Assembly: GCA_016708845.1 (NCBI GenBank)
Contig: JADJFB010000017.1
Coordinates: 39,249-103,248 of the forward strand
Reading direction: 5' to 3'
Source of the DNA: Bacteroidota bacterium
GTDB lineage: Bacteria; Bacteroidota; Bacteroidia; B-17B0; Aurantibacillaceae
DNA length: 64,000 nt
The notes below the pieces were generated by a model, which was not told where the DNA came from, searched no databases, and was given only the letters and a program-made list of their open reading frames with translations. The translations under genes and the position numbers were made by a program. This document shows, piece by piece, positions 18,501-26,168 of the stretch; the first letter of the stretch is position 1, and each line of letters begins with the position of its first letter.

Positions 18501-21098
18501 TCCGTAACTCCTAATAATGAGGTTGCCAATACCACTTCAACAAATCCAATTAACGAAACCACTAATCCATCAAATGTACAAGGAAATGGTGCAGGAGCTG
18601 AAGCATTAGCTTTAAAAAGTAATTTAAACAACCCTAATGAATCAAACCTACTAACTTTTAATCCATATATTGATTCGGAAGCAAAAACATTAAAAGACCA
18701 AGCTGCAGAAAAAATAAACGCCGCTTTAGAACAAGACAAAGCTATTGCTTCCAGTTTAGATAAGGTAAATCAATTAGCCTCTAATACTACTTCGGGCGGA
18801 ACATTAGATCAAACTGCTATTACAGCAATCTTATCTCAAGCCGATAAATTAAACGATGATGCCGCAACTTTAAGAAAAAATGCAGCCGTAAAAACTGGAG
18901 CAGAAAAAGATAAAGATATTAATGAAGCAAAAACATTAGAAGCAACAGCCTTAAGTAAAAAAGTAGAAGCTAGTCAAAAACAACAACAATTAAATAAAGC
19001 AACTTTTGAAGCTAATAAACAAAGCTTAGAAGAATTAGCTCAAATGGCAAAAGGCAAAAATATTCCTGAACTCAGTTCAGCTGATATGATTACCAATGAA
19101 GCTAATTTATTTTTAAATCAAGCAATTAAATTAAGAGAAGAAGCTAATGCCTACCCAAGTGATGGTGCAAAGCTTGGTGGTTATAGTAATGCCGAAGAAA
19201 AAGAATTTCAAGCTTTATTTAAACAACAATCCCTGTTAGATATTTACAAAAAACAATTCCCAACTTATGTTGCTAAAAAACCAAATGTAGCTACAGAAAA
19301 TCCTGAAGCACTTACTAAGCTAAATGAAACTAAATCTACGTTAAATACAAATAATCAAGCGCATGTAGATGGTTTAACTACATTAGCACAAGCTAATGAT
19401 AAAGAATATAACACTCGTTTAAATGCAGTACCAGCAACATTAACTGCTGCTCAAAATAATTTAAAAGCAAAAGCGCAAACAGCATTCACTAAAAAACAAG
19501 ATGCATTTACAAAAGCTAACCAAACGAGCGATTTAGGTGCTAAGAAGAATTTGTTCATTGACGCTAATAAATATGGCATCGAGGCATTGAACAATTTAAA
19601 TCAAATTACAAACCCGAATGCCGTTGCTACAAATGCAAATTCAGCTATTGATAACAACACTAATGCTGCAAATAACAATGCAACTAACACTAACACAACA
19701 ACCACAAATAACAACGTTGCTGCTAATAACAACAATGCCACTAATAATAATGCGGCCAATAACACTACAGCATCAAACACTAATAGACCAAACAACACAA
19801 CAACTAATAATTCTGGAAATAACACAGCCGCTAACACGCCTGTTATAAAAATAAAAGTAGAAGGTTTAGAAGTAAAACCAAGTAACGCTTACACAGCAGA
19901 TAAACCAATTCCTATTGACGAAAAAATTCCAGATGGCCTTGTATTCAAGGTTCAAATTGGAGCCTTTAAAGCCCCTCTACCAAACAATACCTTTAAAGGG
20001 TTAACGCCAGTAATTGCGCAAACTACACCAAGTGGATATATCCGTTATATGGCTGGTAATTTTGAACAATACGGAAGTGCAAACGCCGTTAAAAATGATT
20101 TAAGAAATTTAGGTTATAATGATGCCTTTGTAGTAGCTTACTATAATGGCAAACGAATTAACTTAAGCGAAGCAGCCGACAAAGCAAAAGCGGCAGGACA
20201 AACTGTTGAACCAACAGCCAACACAAGTGCTGGCATTACAGCTAATTCAAACGTACCAAGAAATACATTTACAACACCTACTGCTAACGCTACTAATAAT
20301 GCTACGGACTCTCAACCAGCTGAAGTAACTAACGAATTAGAGAAAATGAATGGTTTGTTATACACTGTTCAAATTGGAGTTTACTCAAAACAAGTAACAC
20401 GCGGACAATTATTTAATTTAAAACCAATTTATACGGAGAAGTTACCTAATGGATTATACCGTTACACAGCTGGTATATATAATCAGAAAGATAGATTATT
20501 AGGAGATAAACGTAAAGTAGTTGACTTAGGTGTAAAAGATGCCTTTGTATCAGCTTATTACAATGCTAAGCGTATTCCATTTGCAGAAGGACAAAAACTG
20601 CAAACAGAAAATACTAACCTAAAAATGGAAACAGAAAATCCAATTATTTTTGGTGGCGCTTCTAGTCCTGCAATAAATACTAATAACACTGTTACCACTC
20701 CAACAAATAATACTACTGCTGTAACAACTAACGCAACTCCTACTCCATCGGTGGCTGCCTTCACAAATGGTGTTACGTCTGGTCCTGCTCCTACTGCCGA
20801 AAATGGTGTAAAAACTGATGAAGCTGGTATTTCCTTTAAAGTACAAATTGGTGCATACAAAAATCAAGTACCAAATGAAGTGGCTTCTAAATTCTTAAAT
20901 ATTAAAACCTGGCCAGTACAAAATGTCGTAATTAATGGCTTATATATATATACCATCGGAAACTTTACAGCAGCTTCATTTGCTAAAAAATTAAAAGATG
21001 AAGCTATTTCTGTGGGCATAAATGATGCCTTCATTACCGTATATAAAGACGGTAAGAAGTTATACGGTGCTGAGGCTACTCAGTATTTGAGTCGATAA
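15504..21098 (+). CDS. Giant Asn-rich coiled-coil protein with three C-terminal SPOR-like domains
   Basis: 1864 residues from the first ATG after the preceding stop. It has no signal peptide and no obvious start signal, and is in frame with the PorE-like gene. Residues 1-245 are charged coiled coil. Two homologous helical modules (nt about 17214-17850 and 18660-19300) share TKSGAEKD / VKTGAEKD, NKATFE and AKLGG(L/Y)SNAEEKE. They are separated by Asn/Thr/Ala low-complexity linkers (about 16250-17110, 18175-18590 and 19615-19845). The end has three repeats with VQIGA(F/Y) or VQIGVY, a Y(R/I)Y(M/T)AG-like strand and NDAF(V/I) (about 19935-20170, 20355-20580, 20835-21080). These have the pattern of SPOR domains, which bind denuded peptidoglycan glycans. 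Probably an envelope scaffold. Confidence 0.8.
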   Translation: MDAKEASDEATKLKQEAQDAFGLATQKTAESVAIEKEAETAIENANAITDVAKKNEELAKANQLKEDAKIASAVANTATNMAKKLEVDANTQQKEADLTNQYITQLETVIKNKNNKEALTKLESIQKELDDLSKQKNQSSELLTSLKAESELKQQELINSEKKNNGIVTEINALKSETENLEKDLANENDKSIKENISAQIRELNSEIDLKNKDLATNNQKIESLKNEVEGVNQELQIAAKILNEKTDGVAISNNTNGNENGNATSISNNNTTSNPNNSNSNIDNTNKNATALSYEGITSKYASKINETPIDNSNKESIAKQNEILKTYNKDVNDLIALNKNELSKTTNTADKKNINDEIKKLEKLKIDNDKAIASNNSTINKLESNAIANNNSSTTTNSTNINSANENNTTNGNAITNENNTTNATNSNTIAANNKNNNGNENAIATNSNNATSNNSNEINSTSNNTTSVSANNINGSANNTTGNENNNTIANNNNAANENPNAINNNGNNTSNGNNNAISANAPTSNETIKPINPSAGTDNSAFLNELNNLKNGLNANSSAANQIFNYNDYKENTSVTLKQAATQKFDAAKQSEIALNNTISKTETAIKNSSNGKPETLLNEAEALNNKAFEQRKESATKSGAEKDALIKQATDNEKLSVEKKLEASVLAQKQNKATFENNSSNLAELQKVNGAKTSDAISQANMLVDEAALNFKQAQKLRTEADAYPSGAAKLGGLSNAEEKENEALAKQQKALDILSKANPTYQVKPLDTGSNPADAIANVNNEITKTTQLQVDAYLALSKANQNELKLQSDKLAKNPAFSKTDNKQAQDLKATSDKLNTEAKAFIGQSLTAKTPAEKANLLLQANEKEIAAIKALSDATELTKNNTGAIAANTTNAANTNTVNATNANRTNNPDTTTTNTVATTNNNATSTNSIAATNNNAANTSVTTTNNNATSTNSIAANNVSNTNENAVSSNSVASTNNNSSSNTNSNSTNSVTPNNEVANTTSTNPINETTNPSNVQGNGAGAEALALKSNLNNPNESNLLTFNPYIDSEAKTLKDQAAEKINAALEQDKAIASSLDKVNQLASNTTSGGTLDQTAITAILSQADKLNDDAATLRKNAAVKTGAEKDKDINEAKTLEATALSKKVEASQKQQQLNKATFEANKQSLEELAQMAKGKNIPELSSADMITNEANLFLNQAIKLREEANAYPSDGAKLGGYSNAEEKEFQALFKQQSLLDIYKKQFPTYVAKKPNVATENPEALTKLNETKSTLNTNNQAHVDGLTTLAQANDKEYNTRLNAVPATLTAAQNNLKAKAQTAFTKKQDAFTKANQTSDLGAKKNLFIDANKYGIEALNNLNQITNPNAVATNANSAIDNNTNAANNNATNTNTTTTNNNVAANNNNATNNNAANNTTASNTNRPNNTTTNNSGNNTAANTPVIKIKVEGLEVKPSNAYTADKPIPIDEKIPDGLVFKVQIGAFKAPLPNNTFKGLTPVIAQTTPSGYIRYMAGNFEQYGSANAVKNDLRNLGYNDAFVVAYYNGKRINLSEAADKAKAAGQTVEPTANTSAGITANSNVPRNTFTTPTANATNNATDSQPAEVTNELEKMNGLLYTVQIGVYSKQVTRGQLFNLKPIYTEKLPNGLYRYTAGIYNQKDRLLGDKRKVVDLGVKDAFVSAYYNAKRIPFAEGQKLQTENTNLKMETENPIIFGGASSPAINTNNTVTTPTNNTTAVTTNATPTPSVAAFTNGVTSGPAPTAENGVKTDEAGISFKVQIGAYKNQVPNEVASKFLNIKTWPVQNVVINGLYIYTIGNFTAASFAKKLKDEAISVGINDAFITVYKDGKKLYGAEATQYLSR
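17214..19300 (+). repeat. Two internal module copies within the giant SPOR protein gene
   Basis: Module 1 (about 17214-17850) and module 2 (about 18660-19300) encode homologous helical segments: GAEKD, NKATFE, and EADAYPSGAAKLGGLSNAEE versus EANAYPSDGAKLGGYSNAEE. Asn-codon microsatellite-like linkers (AAT/AAC/ACT/GCT triplets) separate them. Confidence 0.75.
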
Positions 21099-21137
21099 TT
21101 TTAAGTTCCATTTATTTTTCAGTTTAGCATTGCTTAG

Positions 21138-21240
21138 CTCCCCAGAAAGGGGGTTCGCCCCGAATGGCCAAAACCGGCCCCCCCCCCCCCAGGGGGGGGA
21201 AAAGGGTGGGAATCCCGGGGGACAAACTCTTCCCGAAAAA
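21138..21240. other. G/C-homopolymer island, likely bad consensus, in a 237-bp intergenic gap
   Basis: Between 21099 and 21335 there is no gene. The middle holds long C and G runs (14 C near 21178, then 8 G) inside a low-G+C genome. This looks like a collapsed or miscalled intergenic palindrome. Right after it, near 21256-21275, is a fragment (ATCCGTGTTC) of the ATCCGTGTTCC end of the dispersed palindromic repeat found at 25.3 and 59.2 kb. Confidence 0.6.
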
Positions 21241-21335
21241 AAGAGGAGAAGGACTGTGTCATCCGTGTTCTATTACCATTAAAAAATGCAATAAATTAAC
21301 AACCTCTGCATAGCATTATTTATTAATTTTGTAGG

Positions 21336-21623
21336 ATGATGACGAATAATTATACAGACACGGAAGAGTTACTAGAACTCGATGTCATTACAAAAGAAAA
21401 ACAAGAAAATAACATCATTTTATTTAACGATGATGTAAATACCTTTGAATGGGTAATTGAGTGCTTAACAAAATATTGTGGGCATGATACCATACAAGCA
21501 GAGCAATGTGCTACACTGGTTCATTACACAGGTAAATGCGCTGTAAAACAAGGTCCCATAAACAAATTAAAACCCATTTGCGAAGCTCTTTTAGAAAAAG
21601 GCTTAAGTGCAGAAATAAATTAA
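21336..21623 (+). CDS. clpS: ATP-dependent Clp protease adaptor ClpS
   Basis: 95 residues, normal length. ClpS delivers N-degron substrates to the ClpA/ClpC unfoldase. The signature NNIILFNDDVNTFEWV, with the NDD..T substrate-pocket region, is near residues 26-41. The C-terminal half has HYTGKCAVKQGP and a final helix. A TAATTTTG sequence, matching the -7 consensus, ends only 4 nt before the ATG, so the transcript may be nearly leaderless. The M48 protease gene follows after 7 nt, an operon-like spacing. Confidence 0.92.
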   Translation: MMTNNYTDTEELLELDVITKEKQENNIILFNDDVNTFEWVIECLTKYCGHDTIQAEQCATLVHYTGKCAVKQGPINKLKPICEALLEKGLSAEIN

Positions 21624-21630
21624 ATCATTT

Positions 21631-22446
21631 ATGAAAAAAATAATAATCACTGCTTCTGTTTTAGGGGCTATATTCATTGCTTGTCAAAAAAATGCTATTA
21701 CCGGTCGTCGTTCATTAAACTTGGTAACCGAAAGCGAAATGATGACCATGAGCTATTCGGAATACGATAAATTTTTAGCAACCAATAAACCATTACCTGA
21801 TACAGACAAACGTGTGGTAATGGTAAGAAGTATCGGTATAAAAATTCAAAAAGCAGTTGAAAAATATTATGCTGATAAAGGATTAAGTTCTCAATTAGAT
21901 GGTTTTCAGTGGGCATTTAATGTGGTAGAAGACCCAGCAGTAAATGCTTGGTGTATGCCTGGTGGGAAAGTAGTAGTATATACAGGTATTTTACCTGTAA
22001 CACAAGATGAAGCTAGCTTAGCTGTGGTTATGGGGCACGAAATTGCACACGCCATTGCACGCCACGGAAGTGAGCGAATGAGTAATGGAATGTTAGTGCA
22101 ATTAGGAGGCGCAGCATTAGGAGCTGCCACGCAAACTAAGCCAGCTTTAACACAAGCTTTATTTCAACAATCCTTTGGTATTGGCTCTCAATTAGGGATG
22201 CTTAAATTTAGTCGTAACCACGAAACAGAAGCTGATAAAATGGGATTAATATTTGCCGCCATGGGTGGTTACGATCCTAATGCTGCAGTAAGTTTTTGGG
22301 AACGTATGGCCGCAGCTAGTGGTGGAGGAAAGCCAATGGAGTTATTGAGTACACATCCAAGCGATGCTACACGTATAGCCGATTTAAAAGCCTTTATGCC
22401 TGAGGCATTAAAATATTATACAGCTCCTGCACCAGCAGGGAAATAA
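21631..22446 (+). CDS. M48 family zinc metalloprotease lipoprotein
   Basis: 271 residues. The N-terminal lipoprotein signal has Cys18 in the lipobox FIAC. The zinc-binding HEIAH is at 136-140 (VVMGHEIAHAIARH), and the third ligand lies in NHETEAD around 198-202. This is a peptidase M48 of the LoiP/BepA-like periplasmic quality-control type, without TPR repeats. Lipidation suggests anchoring at the outer or inner membrane facing the periplasm. It is 7 nt after clpS and followed by a terminator, so the two probably form one transcript, though a functional link is only inferred. Confidence 0.9.
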   Translation: MKKIIITASVLGAIFIACQKNAITGRRSLNLVTESEMMTMSYSEYDKFLATNKPLPDTDKRVVMVRSIGIKIQKAVEKYYADKGLSSQLDGFQWAFNVVEDPAVNAWCMPGGKVVVYTGILPVTQDEASLAVVMGHEIAHAIARHGSERMSNGMLVQLGGAALGAATQTKPALTQALFQQSFGIGSQLGMLKFSRNHETEADKMGLIFAAMGGYDPNAAVSFWERMAAASGGGKPMELLSTHPSDATRIADLKAFMPEALKYYTAPAPAGK

Positions 22447-22467
22447 TATTCTAAATTTTTTATTATA

Positions 22468-22501
22468 AAACTCACCTGCTAATTAGTGGGTGAGTTTTTT
22501 T
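22468..22501 (+). terminator. Terminator after the clpS-M48 pair
   Basis: AAACTCACC - loop - GGTGAGTTT stem followed by a run of T. Confidence 0.85.
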
Positions 22502-22541
22502 ATGTGATGAAAAAGTTTAAATTTGAGAAAAGGAAAAAATT

Positions 22542-23705
22542 ATGATGAGTAGGAGTAGAAATAACTTTTTTTCATTGACTATCTTATTTATTCTTTTTGT
22601 TTCTATTGGCGTTTGTCAAAAATCATCCGTTTATTTTAAATCAAATGATTTTTCTCTCGATAATAAATCTAAGCAATTAATAGATAGCCTTTCTAAAATT
22701 AATGATATTGAAAGGATTTTTCTGCAAGGTCATTGTGACTCTATAGGCAATAATGAATTCAATGATGCTCTTTCTGTAAAAAGAGTGAATGAAGTAAGAA
22801 CATATTTCATTTCAAAAGGATTTCCTGAACAGTTATTTGAAATTAAAGCTTTGGGAAAGAGAGCTTCAGTAAATAAAAATGCCACACAAACAGAACGTGC
22901 GCTTAATAGACGGGTTGAAATTGAAATCTTCATTAAACCGAAAGTTATTACATCCAAGCCCGATACAATAAGTACTACTATTCAAAAAAGTATGTCAGCT
23001 AATGAAGTCGAGATTACTATAAATGGTATTGTACTTAATGAAAAAAAGCAACCTTTAATTGCTGAAATTTCTCTCAATGATAAAAATGGCAACGAAATTA
23101 ATACCGTTTTAAGCGACAAAGATGGCAAATACACCTTCAAAGCTATTGTAAAGAAAAAGGAAGACTATTCATTAGTCTTTTTAAATGATTCTTCATTCGT
23201 GTCGTCAAAAATCATTAATGCATCCAATGCAAGAAAGCAGTACAAAAATCTTAAAACTATTTTACCGATACTAAAAGACGGAAATAAATATACTCTTGAA
23301 AACCTGAATTTTGAAGGAGATACTTCTCAACTAATAGCTGCATCACTTTCTTCATTGGAAGCACTATATAAATTAATGAAAAAAAATAAATCATTAATTA
23401 TACAAATTGAAGGTCATGTGAATGACCCAAGTCATTTTCCTAATTCTAAAAGGCCAGCAACATCTAATCATTATTTTCCACCAGGCATGAATCGTGGTGA
23501 ATTTAATCAATGGTTATCGAATGAAAGAGCAAAAATGGTTTACACCTATTTAATTAACAAGGGTATCAAAGATAAAAGAATGTCAACGATAGGTTATGGA
23601 GCTACTCGAATGCTTTTTCCAGATGCTTATTCTGAAAGTGAAATGGCTCAAAATAGGCGTGTTGAAATAAATGTTATTTCTTACAAAAAGAAACCTGTTG
23701 AATAG
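22542..23705 (+). CDS. Exported protein with two OmpA-like domains around a carboxypeptidase-regulatory-like domain
   Basis: 387 residues with an N-terminal signal peptide (ending near VCQ). The first OmpA-type peptidoglycan-binding domain spans roughly 30-135 (VYFKSNDFSLD, LQGHCDSIGNNEFN, LSVKRVNEVRTYF, RALNRRVEIEIF). A beta-sandwich of the CarboxypepD_reg type spans about 150-220 (ITINGIVLNEKKQPL, SDKDGKYTF). The second OmpA-like domain spans about 250-385 (LNFEGDTSQLIAASL, IEGHV, LSNERAKMVYTYLI, MAQNRRVEINVI) and carries an insertion between its second strand and helix. It probably tethers something to peptidoglycan. The spacing of about 95 nt and the preceding terminator make it a separate unit. 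Confidence 0.85.
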   Translation: MMSRSRNNFFSLTILFILFVSIGVCQKSSVYFKSNDFSLDNKSKQLIDSLSKINDIERIFLQGHCDSIGNNEFNDALSVKRVNEVRTYFISKGFPEQLFEIKALGKRASVNKNATQTERALNRRVEIEIFIKPKVITSKPDTISTTIQKSMSANEVEITINGIVLNEKKQPLIAEISLNDKNGNEINTVLSDKDGKYTFKAIVKKKEDYSLVFLNDSSFVSSKIINASNARKQYKNLKTILPILKDGNKYTLENLNFEGDTSQLIAASLSSLEALYKLMKKNKSLIIQIEGHVNDPSHFPNSKRPATSNHYFPPGMNRGEFNQWLSNERAKMVYTYLINKGIKDKRMSTIGYGATRMLFPDAYSESEMAQNRRVEINVISYKKKPVE

Positions 23706-23741
23706 CACTAAAACTATTACATTGTATAACAAACGAAAAGC

Positions 23742-24347
23742 ATGAAAAAATACTATATCCTCATTACTTTATTTCTGATTGGGTTCATTGTATCAGGCAT
23801 CAATCCTCACGATTATTTCACATGGTTTTTAGAAGTATTTCCTGCTATTATTGGTTTAGTGATTTTAATTTTCACTTTTAAGAAATTTCAATTTACGTTC
23901 CTTACCTACTCACTTATTTTAGTGCATTGCTATGTGTTATTTATTGGCGGGCATTATACTTACGCTGAAGTTCCCTTATTTGATTGGATTAAAGAAGCAT
24001 TTGACCAAAGCAGAAATAATTATGATAAGGTTGGTCATTTTACACAAGGTTTTGTTCCAGCTATTATTGTGCGAGAATTATTTATCAGAAAAGCAGTCGT
24101 TAAACCAGGTGCTTGGCTAGCATTTTTAACGGTGTGCACTTGCTTAAGCATTAGCGTGTTTTATGAGTTTTTAGAATGGGCTGTCGCTGAAGCCTCAGGT
24201 CAATCTGCTGAAGCCTTTTTAGGAACACAGGGTTATGTTTGGGATACGCAATCGGATATGCTATATGCTGGTATTGGTGCTACTTGTGCTGTAATACTAT
24301 TAGGTAAAATTCAGAGTAAACAGATTGAAAAAATAACTACTACTTAA
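23742..24347 (+). CDS. DUF2238 (YjdF-like) integral membrane protein
   Basis: 201 residues with about six membrane helices. The family signatures are IGGHYTYAEVPLF, NNYDKVGHFTQGF, the helix with SISVFYEFLEWAVA, and GTQGYVWDTQSDM. The conserved His, Glu and Asp residues inside membrane segments suggest a metal- or proton-related role, but the function of the family is unknown. It lies 36 nt after the OmpA-like gene on the same strand and converges on the DUF58 gene, with only 5 nt between stops. Confidence 0.88.
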   Translation: MKKYYILITLFLIGFIVSGINPHDYFTWFLEVFPAIIGLVILIFTFKKFQFTFLTYSLILVHCYVLFIGGHYTYAEVPLFDWIKEAFDQSRNNYDKVGHFTQGFVPAIIVRELFIRKAVVKPGAWLAFLTVCTCLSISVFYEFLEWAVAEASGQSAEAFLGTQGYVWDTQSDMLYAGIGATCAVILLGKIQSKQIEKITTT

Positions 24348-24352
24348 AATAG

Positions 24353-25279
24353 TTACTTCAACATTGCTCCACGTTTTACCAAATAAGTTTGTAAAACTGT
24401 GTCAAAGCCTTGGTTAATGTCAGCTTCTACGAAATCAATTTTGTATTGTCCGCATTTGAGCTTAATAGATTCGGTGTACTCCGTAATTTTTTGAGTGTAC
24501 ATCTCTTTAATCTGATTGGGATTTAATTTAATCTCTTCTTTAGTTTCAATGTCAATAAAATGGTAAGGACGATTTTCAAATTCAAAATCCATCTCCTGCT
24601 TTTTATCCGTTACATGAAATAAAACCACATCATGTTTTTTGTATTTTAAATGTTGAAGTGCAGCAAAAATAGATTCCAAGTGAGATTGATCTTCAAATAA
24701 ATCACTAAAAATAACTACCAACGAACGTTTATGAATAATTTCTGCAATTTGGTCTAATGCCTTTGCTGATTGAGTTGTAGAAGCTTCTTCATAAACGGTT
24801 TTATTTAGCAACTCCTCCAACTCATGATAAATCATTTTTTGTTGAGTAGGATTTGCTTTGGCGTTAAAGTGTTTATATACTTCTGTATCAAACAAAGTCA
24901 ACCCAAAAGCATCGCGTTGATTTTTCAATAACTGCAATAAAGCAGCCGCTGCATAAACCGAAAAAGATAATTTATTTAATGTTCCATCCTTTTTTTGATC
25001 TAAAGGGAACAACATGGAATTTGATGTATCAATAATAATTTGACAACGTAAATTCGTTTCTTCTTCGTATCGCTTGATAAATAACTTATCTGTTTTTCCA
25101 AATAGTTTCCAATCGATGTGTTTGGTACTTTCTCCTGGATTATAAATACGATGTTCGGCAAACTCTACAGAAAAACCATGAAAAGGACTTTTATGTAAGC
25201 CTGTAATAAAACCTTCTACCACTTGTTTGGCAAGTAGTTCTAATTTCGAAAAGGGTTCTATACGCTGTCGGTCGATCAT
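24353..25279 (-). CDS. DUF58 domain-containing protein
   Basis: 308 residues. A DUF58 protein with a von Willebrand-like fold: the N-terminal KSPFHGFSVEFAEHRIYNPGE and IDWKLFGKTDKLFIKRYEEE motif precedes the MIDAS-like DTSNSM. Family members usually sit next to MoxR AAA ATPases in Bacteroidota stress or aerotolerance (Bat) operons. No moxR gene is in this window, so the partner is encoded elsewhere. There is no signal peptide or membrane segment. It is flanked upstream by a palindromic repeat. Confidence 0.88.
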   Translation of the reverse strand: MIDRQRIEPFSKLELLAKQVVEGFITGLHKSPFHGFSVEFAEHRIYNPGESTKHIDWKLFGKTDKLFIKRYEEETNLRCQIIIDTSNSMLFPLDQKKDGTLNKLSFSVYAAAALLQLLKNQRDAFGLTLFDTEVYKHFNAKANPTQQKMIYHELEELLNKTVYEEASTTQSAKALDQIAEIIHKRSLVVIFSDLFEDQSHLESIFAALQHLKYKKHDVVLFHVTDKKQEMDFEFENRPYHFIDIETKEEIKLNPNQIKEMYTQKITEYTESIKLKCGQYKIDFVEADINQGFDTVLQTYLVKRGAMLK

Positions 25280-25316
25280 GATTATAAAAATACGATTTAA
25301 TTAGAGTTTATTCAAA

Positions 25317-25423
25317 AATAGGAACACTGATTTAACGGATTAAAGAAATGAATGCAGATTCTATTATAACAACACAATAAATCCGTTCTTATTCGTTTAA
25401 TCAGCGCTATCCGTGTTCCTATT
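25317..25423. repeat. MITE-like palindromic repeat, copy 1
   Basis: A 107-bp imperfect inverted repeat with ends AATAGGAACAC and GTGTTCCTATT and internal AACGGAT / ATCCGTT motifs. It has the same design as the two elements at 59.2-59.4 kb. Confidence 0.75.
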
Positions 25424-25434
25424 CAAAATACACA

Positions 25435-25468
25435 AAACAAAAAACCCCCAAGCAAAGCTTGAGGGTTC
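25435..25468 (-). terminator. Terminator of the HU gene
   Basis: AACCCTCAAGC - TTT - GCTTGGGGGTT on the minus strand, with a T-rich tail, 22 nt past the HU stop codon. Confidence 0.8.
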
Positions 25469-25489
25469 GTTGATTAATTAGTTTCCTAA

Positions 25490-25771
25490 TTATTTTCCTT
25501 TGTTAACGCTAGTAGCTAACTCAGTTCCAGCTTTAAATTTTACTACTTTTTTAGCAGCAATTTTAATTTCTTTTCCTGTTTGAGGGTTACGACCTAAACG
25601 TGCAGCACGCTTAGCTACTGAGAAAGATCCAAATCCTACTAAAGATAAACGATCTCCTTTTTTTAACGCTTTGCTAATAGCTTCGATAGTTGAATCTAAT
25701 GCACGACCTGCGTCAGCTTTAGTTAATTTTGATCCGTTTGCAATTGCTTCGATTAATTCTGCTTTGTTCAT
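25490..25771 (-). CDS. HU family DNA-binding protein
   Basis: 93 residues, standard HU length. The dimerisation helices (MNKAELIEAIANGS, GRALDSTIEAISKAL) are followed by the DNA-binding arm (RAARLGRNPQTGKEIKI) and the C-terminal helix (VKFKAGTELATSV). A nucleoid protein that bends DNA without sequence preference. It is monocistronic, with its own promoter about 45 nt upstream and its own terminator. Lys/Ala richness is normal for the family. Confidence 0.95.
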   Translation of the reverse strand: MNKAELIEAIANGSKLTKADAGRALDSTIEAISKALKKGDRLSLVGFGSFSVAKRAARLGRNPQTGKEIKIAAKKVVKFKAGTELATSVNKGK

Positions 25772-25817
25772 TTTGTTTTGTTTTTAAGGGTTAAACTTTT
25801 TTAAATTAATTACATTA

Positions 25818-25847
25818 CAAATGTATACGCTAATCCTTATTTGTCAA
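25818..25847 (-). promoter_or_regulatory. Promoter of the HU gene
   Basis: On the minus strand, TTGAC at 25847-25843 and TACATTTG at 25825-25818, with 19 nt between the TTG and the -7 box. A near-perfect Bacteroidota promoter. Confidence 0.8.
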
Positions 25848-26168
25848 GTGTTTTATAAAAAAAAGCGCTTGTTTTGTTAATAAAATGGCACTTTGTTAAT
25901 AAATATGCCCTGTATCTCTATTATAATGGGGCTTTAGGATTCAAGAAATCTCTAAAATGTCAATTAATAACCCTTTTCAACCTTATATCAACGTCATATA
26001 CTATTAATAAAGACTTTACTTATATATAAATGTATACATATATATAAGGTAAAAGAAATCTTGTCACTCTTCGACTTTCGTATCGAGAGTAAAAGTTCTC
26101 GATACTGAAAATGAAAAGAAGCTTTTCAACTCAAAGCTGCAACACCAGTAATAACAGGCAAATACAAA
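25848..26168. other. Non-coding gap with two palindromes
   Basis: No credible gene. The gap contains a 30-bp AT palindrome at 26019-26048 (arms CTTATATATA / TATATATAAG around GTATAC) and a 26-bp inverted repeat at 26080-26105 (GTATCGAGA / TCTCGATAC). CTTCGACT lies next to the latter and is the core of the dispersed repeat seen at 32.3, 39.2, 40.2 and 47.3 kb. Nothing else stands out. Confidence 0.6.

Noticed and set aside
16250..19845. CRISPR-like array in the AAT/AAC-rich DNA
   Set aside because: The repetition is codon-level low complexity without fixed repeat and spacer lengths, inside an open reading frame. No cas gene is present.
21138..21240. A GC-rich structured RNA gene
   Set aside because: The G/C content comes from homopolymer runs that do not form a regular fold with conserved loops; an artefact is more likely.
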